From NCBI GenBank assembly GCA_022822245.1, contig JAJECB010000259.1:1-9123 (forward strand): a stretch of 9,123 nucleotides of DNA, read 5' to 3'. Positions within the stretch are counted from its first letter, which is position 1. Each line of letters opens with the position of its first letter. Of the stretch, positions 1 through 9,123 are shown in pieces. The position numbers and the translations under genes were made by a program. The notes under the pieces were generated by a model. That model saw only the letters and a list, made by a program, of their open reading frames with translations, made no database searches and was not told the origin of the DNA. Origin of the DNA: Gammaproteobacteria bacterium (GTDB taxonomy: Bacteria > Pseudomonadota > Gammaproteobacteria > HK1).

Positions 1-1
1 G

Positions 2-1420
2 GTCGTCCACCCGCACGACCACCGTGCGATAGCCCTCGATCTCCACCGGCTCGCTGTTGTTCCCGGCGAGCACGTCCTCGTCGAACGCGGCCGCGATCAC
101 CGCCGGATCTCCGAGCATCTCGTGGCCCGGCTCGCCCCGCCGCGAGACATGGGCGCTCTCCTCGACCATGAGTCCGAGCTCGTCCGCCGCGTCGTCCAGG
201 TTGTCCGGCTGCTCGAAGGCGAGGTTCGAGAGGCGTTCCACCTGCTCGAAGTAGAGCTGCTCGGCCTGCTCGGTGCGGTACTCGCGCTCGATCTCCTCCC
301 GGACCTCGTCGAAGGCGCGGGTGCGGCTCTCGCGGATATCCTCCACGCGGATGAGGTGAAAGCCGAAGTCGGACTGCACGGGTTCGCTCAGCTCGCCGAC
401 GCCGAGCGAGAACGCCGCCTGCTCGAAGGGGGGGACCCAGATCCCGCGCCCGCCGAAGCCGAGGTCGCCTCCCGACTCCGCCGAGCCCGGGTCGTCGGAG
501 AACTCCCGCGCCAGGTCTTCGAACGCCTCTCCGGCGAGGATTCGGGACCGCAGATCCTCCGCGCGAGCGAGCGCTTCGTCCCCGCCCTCTTCGTCCGCGA
601 TCAGTATATGGCGCACGCGCCGCTGCTCCGGCGCGGTGTAGCCCGCCTTGCGCGCCTCGTACCAGGACTCAAGGGTGTTGTCGGGGACATCGATCTCTGC
701 CGCGAGGTCGTCGCGCGACAGCACGACGTACCGGAGCTTCACCTCCTCGGGCGACATGAAAGCGCTCCGCTGCTCCTCGTAGCGCTTCGCGACCGCCTCC
801 TCGTCGATTTCCGCACCCGCGAACCTCTCGGCCGGCACCACGAGCCGGGAGAACGCCCGCGTCTGCGATTCGAGGGTGGCGAGACGCCGCGACCGGCTCT
901 CCGTCGCGGCCGCGGACAGGACGAGGGCGTCGCGCCATTGCGCCTCCAGCAGCCGCCGGCGGGTGTCCGTCTCGAAGCGCCCGGGGCTCTGGCCGGAGCG
1001 CCTGAGCGCGAACTCGTACTCCTCCTGGGAGAATGCGCCGTCGCGCTGGAAAGCCGGAGCGGACCGGATCGCCCCCGCGAGCTGCTCGTCCGAGACCACG
1101 AACCCCGCGTCGGAGGATGCCCGTGCGACCAGCCGCTCACGGACCAGACCGTCCATCGCCCGGGTGCGGATGAACGAGTCGCCGAGCATACGGGAGACGT
1201 CCCGCCCCGGGAACTGGCGATTGAGGGAGGCCCGGACCCCTTGCAGGGCGGTCTGGTAGTCGAACAGGGAGATCTCCTCACCGTCGACCTCGGCCACCGC
1301 CACGTTCGGATCGGGTCCGAGATACTCCTGCACCCCCCACAGCGCGAACGGGATGCAGATGAGGATCACGATGATCCACGCGATGTAGCCGTGCGCGCGG
1401 TCGCGGATTCCCTGGAGCAT
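2..1420 (-). CDS. ppiD: PpiD, membrane-anchored periplasmic peptidyl-prolyl isomerase/chaperone (3' partial)
   Basis: Reading the minus strand from ATG at 1420 gives 473 residues with no stop before the window edge, so the C-terminus is missing; E. coli PpiD is about 620 residues. The start MLQGIRDRAHG is followed by one hydrophobic segment at residues 12-30 (YIAWIIVILICIPFALWGV), the N-terminal inner-membrane anchor of the family. Next comes a SurA-like N-terminal chaperone region (about 35-170), then a parvulin (PpiC) domain at about 265-362, seen as RHILI (270-274), FSDDPGSAESGGDLGF (307-322) and FGFHLIRVED (352-361). The family acts at the periplasmic face of the inner membrane on proteins leaving the Sec translocon. 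An in-frame TGA four codons upstream and no other start nearby fix the ATG. There is no Shine-Dalgarno; the leader instead reads ACCTCCT. It lies 49 bp downstream of tRNA-Asp and could be co-transcribed with it. Identity is near certain from domain order and position after lon. Confidence 0.95.
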   Translation of the reverse strand, partial: MLQGIRDRAHGYIAWIIVILICIPFALWGVQEYLGPDPNVAVAEVDGEEISLFDYQTALQGVRASLNRQFPGRDVSRMLGDSFIRTRAMDGLVRERLVARASSDAGFVVSDEQLAGAIRSAPAFQRDGAFSQEEYEFALRRSGQSPGRFETDTRRRLLEAQWRDALVLSAAATESRSRRLATLESQTRAFSRLVVPAERFAGAEIDEEAVAKRYEEQRSAFMSPEEVKLRYVVLSRDDLAAEIDVPDNTLESWYEARKAGYTAPEQRRVRHILIADEEGGDEALARAEDLRSRILAGEAFEDLAREFSDDPGSAESGGDLGFGGRGIWVPPFEQAAFSLGVGELSEPVQSDFGFHLIRVEDIRESRTRAFDEVREEIEREYRTEQAEQLYFEQVERLSNLAFEQPDNLDDAADELGLMVEESAHVSRRGEPGHEMLGDPAVIAAAFDEDVLAGNNSEPVEIEGYRTVVVRVDD

Positions 1421-1469
1421 GGGAGGAGGTCAGGTCAACGAGGGGAACGAAGTGCGGCGATGCGGGAGT

Positions 1470-1546
1470 TGGCGGAGTGGACGGGACTCGAACCCGCGAC
1501 CCCCGGCGTGACAGGCCGGTATTCTAACCAACTGAACTACCACTCC
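1470..1546 (-). tRNA. tRNA-Asp (GTC)
   Basis: The reverse complement folds as a 77-nt tRNA. The acceptor stem is GGAGTGG with CCACTCC, the discriminator is G, and a CCA end is encoded at 1472-1470. The anticodon stem CCGGC/GCCGG closes the loop CTGTCAC with anticodon GTC, which reads aspartate codons. The T arm has the loop TTCGAGT. It lies 36 bp downstream of tRNA-Val on the same strand, so the pair is probably one transcript. Confidence 0.97.
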
Positions 1547-1582
1547 AATCGCTCGCGAAAAGCCCTGCGGTCAGCCGGAGCA

Positions 1583-1655
1583 TGGGTGCTGAGGGAATCG
1601 AACCCCCGACCTTCGCCTTGTAAGGGCGACGCTCTCCCGGCTGAGCTAAGCACCC
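1583..1655 (-). tRNA. tRNA-Val (TAC)
   Basis: The reverse complement folds as a 73-nt tRNA. The acceptor stem is GGGTGCT with AGCACCC and the discriminator is A. The anticodon stem TCGCC/GGCGA closes the loop CTTACAA with anticodon TAC, which reads valine codons. The T stem GGGGG/CCCTC has one G-U pair around TTCGATT. The genomic bases after the discriminator are TGC, so CCA is not encoded here, unlike in the other two tRNAs of the window; it would be added by tRNA nucleotidyltransferase. Confidence 0.96.
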
Positions 1656-1844
1656 GCAGGCGGGGCGCAGGATACGGCATACGGGAAGCGGATTCCATAC
1701 CCTTCACCCGCCCTCGGGGACCGGAGGTTCGCCGGCCGCACGCGCGGAGGGCACGGACACCGGGCACCGGAATGCGGGTCCGCGGCGCGCCGTCTTCCCC
1801 TTCCTCCCGGGTCGGGCCCCGCCACACCGGGGCGCCGGGCCGCC
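1656..1844 (-). other. lon to tRNA-Val intergenic region (no HU gene)
   Basis: This 189-bp gap between the lon stop and tRNA-Val shows no coding frame I can support. It is too short for an HU gene (about 270 bp), which occupies this place in E. coli. It holds a GC hairpin just after lon (1816-1833) and, near the tRNA, a weak -10-like TATCCT at 1674-1669, about 13 bp before the tRNA 5' end. The -35 position matching a 17-bp spacer reads TGGAAT, a poor match. A tRNA promoter here is plausible but not proven. Confidence 0.5.
1816..1833 (-). terminator. GC hairpin after lon, possible weak terminator
   Basis: On the minus strand GCCCCG and CGGGGC form a perfect 6-bp stem around the loop GTGTGG, beginning 12 bases after the lon stop codon. 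No run of T follows, so it does not fit a classic intrinsic terminator. It may protect the lon mRNA 3' end or act with Rho. In DNA this GC-rich, chance hairpins are common. Confidence 0.3.
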
Positions 1845-4259
<2,415 letters not shown>

Positions 4260-4266
4260 TTTCGTT

Positions 4267-4270
4267 TCCT
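4267..4270 (-). promoter_or_regulatory. Shine-Dalgarno of lon, decides the start
   Basis: On the minus strand AGGA (in GGCAGGAAACGAAA) ends seven bases before GTG 4259. This makes the GTG the better start over TTG 4283, whose only upstream purine stretch (GGGA) is the loop of a perfect hairpin. Confidence 0.6.
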
Positions 4271-4285
4271 GCCTCAGCGCCAAGG

Positions 4286-4303
4286 GCCGGGCTCCCGCCC
4301 GGC
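4286..4303 (-). other. Perfect hairpin in the clpX-lon gap
   Basis: GCCGGGC and GCCCGGC pair without mismatch as a 7-bp stem around the tetraloop GGGA on the minus strand. It begins two bases after the clpX TAG stop and ends 26 bases before the preferred lon start. No T run follows. Likely roles are clpX mRNA 3' protection, partial attenuation or an RNA processing point that lets lon differ in level from clpPX. Confidence 0.55.
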
Positions 4304-4305
4304 GT

Positions 4306-5595
<1,290 letters not shown>

Positions 5596-5620
5596 CCCCG
5601 CTCCTCGACGCAGTCCCCGA

Positions 5621-6280
5621 TCAATCCTTGCCCGCCCCGCCGGCGTCCGCCCGGCGGGACAGCACCTGGTCCACCAGTCCGTACTCGACCGCCTCCTCGG
5701 CGCCCATGAAGTTGTCGCGCTCGGTGTCGAACGCGATCTTCTCGAGCGGCTGCCCGGTGTGCGCGGCGAGGACCTCGTTCAGGCGCTCTCGCAGGCGCAG
5801 TATCTCGCGGGCGTGGATGTCGATGTCCGTGGCCTGGCCGTACGCCCCGCCGCTTGGCTGGTGGATCATCAGCCGCGAGTGCGGCAGGCAGTAGCGCTTG
5901 CCCTTCGCTCCTCCGGCGAGGAGCAAGGCGCCCATGCTCGCCGCGAGCCCCACGCAGATCGTGCTCACGTCGGGCTTGATGAACTGCACGGTGTCGTAGA
6001 TGGCGAGGCCCGACGAAACATTCCCTCCAGGCGAGTTGATGTAAAGGTTGATGTCCTTGTCGGGATTCTCGGACTCGAGGAACAGGAGCTGGGCCACGAC
6101 CACGTTCGCCATCGGGTCGTCGATCGGGCCGACCAGGAAGACGACGCGTTCCTTGAGGAGGCGCGAGTAGATGTCGTAGGCCCGCTCGCCGCGGGAAGAC
6201 TGCTCCACCACCATCGGGATGAGGTTCAGGCCCCGGGCGCCGGACGCATGCGACGGAATTCGGTCGATCATGTGGCTCAT
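5621..6280 (-). CDS. clpP: ClpP, ATP-dependent Clp protease proteolytic subunit
   Basis: ClpP forms the double-heptamer barrel with serine protease sites that degrades substrates threaded in by ClpX. From ATG 6280 the product is 219 residues (E. coli 207 with propeptide). The catalytic triad is Ser115 in [11 protein letters not shown], His140 in MIHQPSGG and Asp189 in ERDNFM. The conserved core starts at [20 protein letters not shown], and INSPGG (81-86) is also typical. The start is uncertain: the frame extends to a GTG at 6301 (226 residues) and an ATG lies at 6271 (216 residues). None has a strong Shine-Dalgarno; GGA lies only three bases before ATG 6280. The residues before the core are longer than in E. 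coli and probably form a self-cleaved propeptide. It lies 156 bp after tig and 25 bp before clpX. Confidence 0.97.
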   Translation of the reverse strand: MSHMIDRIPSHASGARGLNLIPMVVEQSSRGERAYDIYSRLLKERVVFLVGPIDDPMANVVVAQLLFLESENPDKDINLYINSPGGNVSSGLAIYDTVQFIKPDVSTICVGLAASMGALLLAGGAKGKRYCLPHSRLMIHQPSGGAYGQATDIDIHAREILRLRERLNEVLAAHTGQPLEKIAFDTERDNFMGAEEAVEYGLVDQVLSRRADAGGAGKD

Positions 6281-6436
6281 TCTTCCGGTTGACGCGCGCA
6301 CCTCACCGCACCGGGGACGCGCTCGGCGGCTCCGGCGGAATGCGGCACGGGAACGACGTGGACCGTGGACGGGGGCGCCGACGGGTGCCCCACTCGGGGT
6401 GGATTGTCTCCTGGGAAGGAATGCCGCGGTTCCCTG
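6281..6436 (-). other. tig-clpP intergenic region
   Basis: This 156-bp gap has no coding frame that I can support. It is long enough for a clpP promoter, but I see no convincing -35/-10 pair and no sigma-32 type CTTGAAA/CCCCAT pair. It contains a small hairpin, CCCC-GAGT-GGGG (6399-6388 on the minus strand), without a T run, and a direct repeat of GTCCAC (GTCCACGGTCCAC, 6371-6359). Confidence 0.4.
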
Positions 6437-7738
6437 TCAAGAAGACGCTTCGCTAGTCTGACCCGGATTCATCAACTCGTCAAACTCCGACGGCTCGTCC
6501 ACCACCCTCACCCGGGCGAGCGTCGCCTCGACCGCCTGCTGCTCCACCAGCCGGGACTCCACCGGGCGCAGGCGGCTCGGATCGGAGTAGAACCAGCTTA
6601 TCACCTGGGCCGGGTCCTCGTAGGTCGCGGCCATCCGTTCGACTTCCGCGCGAACCGCAGAGGGATCGGGGGAGAGCTCGTGGTCGGAGACGAGCTGGGC
6701 GAGCATGAGCCCCTGCCGGATGCGTTGCCGGGCGCTCGCCTCGGCGGCCTCGATGGCCGGGTCCCCGGCCGCTTCCACGGCCGCCCCCGCGAGCCCCGCG
6801 CGGCCCAGCTCCTCGGCGACCAGGCTCTCGGGAACGTCGACCGGGTGTCGTTCGAGCAGGGCGTCGAGCAGCCGGTTCCGGGTGATCGCGGCGGTCGCCG
6901 TCCCGAGCTCGCGCTCCAGGTTCGAGCGGACGTCGCGCCGGAAGTCGTCGAGCTCTCCGCTCTCCACCCCGAAGCCGCGGATGAAGTCCGCGTCCACCTC
7001 CGGCATCACGCCCTCTTCCACCTTGCGGGCCTCGACGTGCATCGTCGCCGTCTTGCCGGCGAGCTGGGGCGACGGGTGGTCCTCCGGGTACCCGACCTCG
7101 ATGTCCCGCGCCGAGCCGGGCTCCATGCCGGCGAGCCCGCTGTCGAGTTCGGGGAGGGCGTGCCCCGCGCCGACCTCGATGACCCGGTTCTCGCCGGACA
7201 CCGCGTCGATGGGGCCGCCCTCCACCTCGCCCTCGATGTCGAAGGTGATCCGGTCGCCCTTCGCGGCCCCGCGGGTCACCTCCCGCCAGTCCCGCCGGCG
7301 CTCTCGGAGGGTCTCGATCATCTTGTCGACATCGGTCTCGCGCACCTCCGCGGCGGGTCGCCGGACCTCGACGGACTCGAGGTCCGCGAGCCGGATCTCG
7401 GGGAACACCTCGAACACCGCGGTGTATCTGAGACCCGTCCCCGGCGCGCTCTCGACCGTGTCGATCCGCGGTTCGCCGGCGGGCCGGAGCTCCTCGCTCG
7501 CGAGCGCGTCGGCGAAGCTCGTGCGCAGCAGATCGCCCACCACCTCGTCGCGGACGGCCGCGCCGAACCGCCGGGCCACGACCTTCAACGGCGCCTTGCC
7601 GGGGCGGAACCCCGGGATCCTCGCGGTCCGCATCAGGTTGTCGAGCCGCGTCCCGACCTCCTGCTCGACTCCCTCCTCGGGGAGCTCGACCGTCAGCCGG
7701 CGCTCGAGACCGGTCGTGGACTCTACCGAGACCTGCAT
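6437..7738 (-). CDS. tig: Trigger factor, ribosome-associated chaperone and prolyl isomerase
   Basis: Trigger factor binds ribosomal protein L23 (uL23) at the exit tunnel and shields nascent chains. The 433-residue product matches the family length (E. coli 432). The N-terminal ribosome-binding domain carries the signature GFRPGKAP at 43-50, the same numbering as the E. coli GFRKGKVP. The FKBP-type isomerase domain spans about 155-242 (GDRITFDIEG, then the GHALPELDSGLAGMEPG region). The C-terminal chaperone arms follow, including SWFYSDPSRLRPVESRLVEQ (381-400), a typical tail motif. Position 46 is Pro instead of the E. coli Lys. The ATG at 7738 has GAGGTG five bases upstream, a good Shine-Dalgarno. 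It lies 112 bp after tRNA-Leu and may share its transcript, since no T-rich terminator separates them. Confidence 0.97.
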   Translation of the reverse strand: MQVSVESTTGLERRLTVELPEEGVEQEVGTRLDNLMRTARIPGFRPGKAPLKVVARRFGAAVRDEVVGDLLRTSFADALASEELRPAGEPRIDTVESAPGTGLRYTAVFEVFPEIRLADLESVEVRRPAAEVRETDVDKMIETLRERRRDWREVTRGAAKGDRITFDIEGEVEGGPIDAVSGENRVIEVGAGHALPELDSGLAGMEPGSARDIEVGYPEDHPSPQLAGKTATMHVEARKVEEGVMPEVDADFIRGFGVESGELDDFRRDVRSNLERELGTATAAITRNRLLDALLERHPVDVPESLVAEELGRAGLAGAAVEAAGDPAIEAAEASARQRIRQGLMLAQLVSDHELSPDPSAVRAEVERMAATYEDPAQVISWFYSDPSRLRPVESRLVEQQAVEATLARVRVVDEPSEFDELMNPGQTSEASS

Positions 7739-7786
7739 GTCTTCACCTCAGTACCTCGAACCGGGGGAGTGGCACTTGCCGAACCC

Positions 7787-7817
7787 GCGCATCGCGCATC
7801 GCGCATCGCGCATCGCG
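7787..7817. repeat. 7-bp tandem repeat, 4.4 copies
   Basis: The plus-strand unit gcgcatc occurs four times head to tail, followed by gcg. On the transcribed strand the unit is GATGCGC. All copies are identical. The array lies in the tRNA-Leu to tig spacer, about 50 bases before the tig start, and does not encode protein in any gene I support. Confidence 0.9.
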
Positions 7818-7831
7818 GCGGGCGCCCCGCC
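7817..7831 (-). other. GC hairpin downstream of tRNA-Leu
   Basis: GGCGGG and CCCGCC pair around a 3-base loop (GCG) on the minus strand, 20 bases after the tRNA-Leu CCA and directly beside the 7-bp repeat. There is no T run, so it is more likely a processing or stability element than a terminator, or chance in GC-rich DNA. Confidence 0.3.
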
Positions 7832-7850
7832 CGGATGCACGGGGGGAAAC

Positions 7851-7935
7851 TGGTGCGAAAGGAGAGATTCGAACTCTCACGGGTTGCCCCACTGGCACCT
7901 AAAGCCAGCGCGTCTACCGATTCCGCCACTTTCGC
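7851..7935 (-). tRNA. tRNA-Leu (TAG)
   Basis: The reverse complement folds as an 85-nt class II tRNA. The acceptor stem is GCGAAAG/CTTTCGC, the discriminator is A, and CCA is encoded at 7853-7851. The anticodon stem CTGGC/GCCAG closes the loop TTTAGGT with anticodon TAG, which reads CUN leucine codons. A long variable arm (GGGCAACCC) and a T arm GAGAG-TTCGAAT-CTCTC complete it. Confidence 0.97.
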
Positions 7936-7961
7936 GACGCTCCGAGCCGGACGCGGTGGCG

Positions 7962-7967
7962 AGTATA
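7962..7967 (-). promoter_or_regulatory. Putative -10 box of tRNA-Leu promoter
   Basis: TATACT on the minus strand is one base off the sigma-70 consensus TATAAT. It would place transcription start about 20 bases before tRNA-Leu. It is followed by a GC-rich stretch, as in stable-RNA promoters. The -35 position (about 7990-7985) reads GCCGGC and does not match consensus. Confidence 0.5.
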
Positions 7968-7975
7968 GCGAAGAT

Positions 7976-7990
7976 GCCGGCGGAGCCGGC
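7976..7990 (-). terminator. Hairpin at the end of the SDR gene
   Basis: GCCGGC-TCC-GCCGGC forms a perfect 6-bp stem with a 3-base loop. Its first base is the last base of the SDR stop codon. It is followed by ATCTTCG, with no real T run. It is well placed to end or protect the SDR transcript just before the tRNA-Leu promoter. Confidence 0.4.
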
Positions 7991-8856
7991 TACCGGAGCT
8001 CGATGCCGAACCGGGCGAGGAACTCGGCGTTGTAGTCCTCGTCGCTCAGCTCCCGGCCCATCTCCACCCAGTCCTCGTCGCGCATCGCGGCCCGGCCGCC
8101 GAGGATGCTCTTCGCGTCCGCTCCCACCACGTGGCGGAGGCGGTCCGAGTCCGACTCCACCGCGTCGAGGATCGCGTCGGCGACGATCCCGGGCGGCTGG
8201 TTCGCCCGGTGGCCGGCCGAGTAGAACTTCCCGTTGCGGCGCATGAGATCGACGTAGGGGGACGAGCGGTCGAAGATGGTCTGGCCCTTCGCGTTCTCGA
8301 AGATGTTGGTCATGATGACCCCGGGCTCGATGATCTTCACCCGGATCCCGAAGCGCCGCACCTCGTGGGCGAGCGCCTCGCTCGCGCCCTCGAGGGCCCA
8401 CTTCGAGGCGGTGTAGGGGACCTGGTTCGGCATCGCGACGAGCCCGGCGATGGAGGTGAGGTTGACGATGGTGCCGGAGCGCCGCTCGCGCATGTGGGGG
8501 AGCACCGCCTGCACCATCGCGATCGCGCCGAAGTAGTTCGCGTCGAACATCGCCCGGTGCTGCTCCTCGGGCACGAGCTCGAGCGGCGCCCCCCCCGCCC
8601 AGCCCGCGTTGTTGACGAGCACGTCGAGCCCGCCCGGCAGCACCTCGGCCATCGCGCCCTCGATGGAGGCCCGGTCGGTGACGTCGAGAGGGAGCAGATC
8701 GAGGTCGAGGTCCTCGAACGCCTTCGCCTCGCGGAGCGCACCGGACTTGCCGAGGTCGCGCATCGTGGCCCAGGTGCGGTAGCCCGCGCGGGCGAACCGG
8801 AGCGCGGTCGCGAGACCGATGCCGGTGCTGGTTCCGGTGATGAGAACGGTGGACAT
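7990..8856 (-). CDS. Short-chain dehydrogenase/reductase (SDR), substrate unknown
   Basis: This is a 288-residue classical SDR with a Rossmann fold that uses NAD(P)(H) to oxidise an alcohol or reduce a carbonyl. Seen in order: cofactor motif TGTSTGIG (7-14), Arg33 after the second strand (TMRD), Asp58 (LDVTD), NNAG (82-85), active-site Asn107 (DANYFG), Ser135 (NLTSIAG), Tyr148 and Lys152 (YTASK). PGVIMTN (178-184) follows as in the family. The full catalytic set is present. The Arg after the second strand hints at NADP(H) preference, which is inference. The ATG at 8856 has a perfect Shine-Dalgarno. It starts 45 bp after the CoA-transferase stop on the same strand, so the two probably form an operon in acyl-CoA or secondary metabolism. 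The substrate cannot be told, and no link to the protease cluster is implied. Confidence 0.93.
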   Translation of the reverse strand: MSTVLITGTSTGIGLATALRFARAGYRTWATMRDLGKSGALREAKAFEDLDLDLLPLDVTDRASIEGAMAEVLPGGLDVLVNNAGWAGGAPLELVPEEQHRAMFDANYFGAIAMVQAVLPHMRERRSGTIVNLTSIAGLVAMPNQVPYTASKWALEGASEALAHEVRRFGIRVKIIEPGVIMTNIFENAKGQTIFDRSSPYVDLMRRNGKFYSAGHRANQPPGIVADAILDAVESDSDRLRHVVGADAKSILGGRAAMRDEDWVEMGRELSDEDYNAEFLARFGIELR

Positions 8857-8863
8857 CCGCGAG

Positions 8864-8871
8864 ACCTCCTT
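8864..8871 (-). promoter_or_regulatory. Perfect Shine-Dalgarno of the SDR gene
   Basis: AAGGAGGT on the minus strand is fully complementary to the usual 16S rRNA 3' end and lies seven bases before ATG 8856. It fixes the start and suggests strong translation. Confidence 0.85.
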
Positions 8872-8901
8872 CCGGGGGAAAATGCGCCGCGGCGGGCGGG
8901 T

Positions 8902-9123
8902 TCAGCCGCCCACCGCGGCGGAGACGGCCGCCGCCGCCGCGCCGCGGGGCTCGCGGCCGGGCGCCGGAGGACCTTCCGGGGCGGAATCCGGGGGGGCGGG
9001 GCTGCGCACCACCCCGGCCGCGTGCAGGGCCTCGATCTCCGCCTCCGGGCAGCCGTGCTCGGCGAGGATCTGCCGGGTGTGCTCGCCGAGCCGCGGCGCG
9101 AAAGTCCGCGCCGCGGGGCCGTC
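8902..9123 (-). CDS. Family III CoA-transferase (CaiB/BaiF type), C-terminal fragment
   Basis: The minus strand is open from the window edge for 73 residues to a TGA at 8904-8902; the N-terminal bulk lies outside. The visible part contains PRLGEHTRQILAEHGCPEAE, then IEALHAAGVV (residues about 10-39). This is the typical C-terminal end of family III CoA-transferases, which move CoA between carboxylic acids (for example formyl-CoA or carnitine-CoA transferases). After AAGVV, where many members stop, a low-complexity Pro/Ala-rich tail of about 34 residues follows, including AAAAAVSAAVGG. The catalytic Asp is not in the window. The call rests on one short but characteristic motif; the substrate is unknown. 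It probably shares an operon with the SDR gene 45 bp downstream. Confidence 0.75.
   Translation of the reverse strand, partial: DGPAARTFAPRLGEHTRQILAEHGCPEAEIEALHAAGVVRSPAPPDSAPEGPPAPGREPRGAAAAAVSAAVGG

Noticed and set aside
1424..1430. AGGAGGT on the plus strand as a ribosome binding site
   Set aside because: No start codon lies at a usable distance and the frames downstream run into tRNA-Asp antisense; the sequence is the complement of the ppiD leader.
1783..1792. 10-bp palindrome cggcgcgccg in the lon-tRNA gap
   Set aside because: It is an all-GC palindrome in GC-rich DNA with no flanking structure; chance is the simplest explanation.
6365..8246. Two long overlapping plus-strand open frames opposite tig and tRNA-Leu
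   Set aside because: Both cross tRNA-Leu in antisense and have biased, motif-free translations (Arg/Ser/Pro or Leu/His/Arg).

Overview
The window is GC-rich (by eye about two thirds G+C). Every gene I can support lies on the minus strand, so biological order runs from position 9123 down to 1. It holds the conserved proteostasis cluster tRNA-Leu, tig, clpP, clpX, lon, tRNA-Val, tRNA-Asp, ppiD. It is preceded by two metabolic genes: the 3' end of a family III CoA-transferase and a short-chain dehydrogenase. The order tig-clpP-clpX-lon-ppiD, a membrane-anchored PpiD and Lon/ClpX/ClpP residue numbering within a few positions of E. coli all point to a gammaproteobacterium or a close relative, probably a high-GC, little-studied lineage. 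The species cannot be told from this window.

Layout from upstream to downstream: CoA-transferase C-terminus (9123-8902, 5' end cut by the window), SDR oxidoreductase (8856-7990, perfect Shine-Dalgarno), a GC hairpin and -10 box in the 54-bp junction, tRNA-Leu(TAG) (7935-7851), a leader with a 7-bp tandem repeat, trigger factor (7738-6437), a 156-bp gap, ClpP (6280-5621), ClpX (5595-4306), a perfect hairpin in the short gap, Lon (start best placed at GTG 4259; stop at 1845), a 189-bp gap, tRNA-Val(TAC) (1655-1583), tRNA-Asp(GTC) (1546-1470), and PpiD (1420 to the window edge, 3' end missing).

The genes work together at successive steps in the life of a protein. Trigger factor meets nascent chains at the ribosome. 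PpiD helps secreted proteins fold at the periplasmic face of the inner membrane. ClpXP and Lon are the ATP-dependent proteases that remove tagged, misfolded or short-lived proteins. All key catalytic motifs that can be seen are intact. In E. coli the gene for the DNA-binding protein HU-beta (hupB) lies between lon and ppiD. Here that space is too small for hupB and holds the two tRNA genes.

I see no mobile element, CRISPR array, toxin, phage gene or clear novel system. Long open frames on the plus strand are GC-driven shadows of the real genes. The points worth a second look are small: start-codon choices, hairpins, a tandem repeat, an anti-Shine-Dalgarno-like ppiD leader, a PpiD that keeps parvulin histidines, a tRNA without encoded CCA, and an odd CoA-transferase tail.
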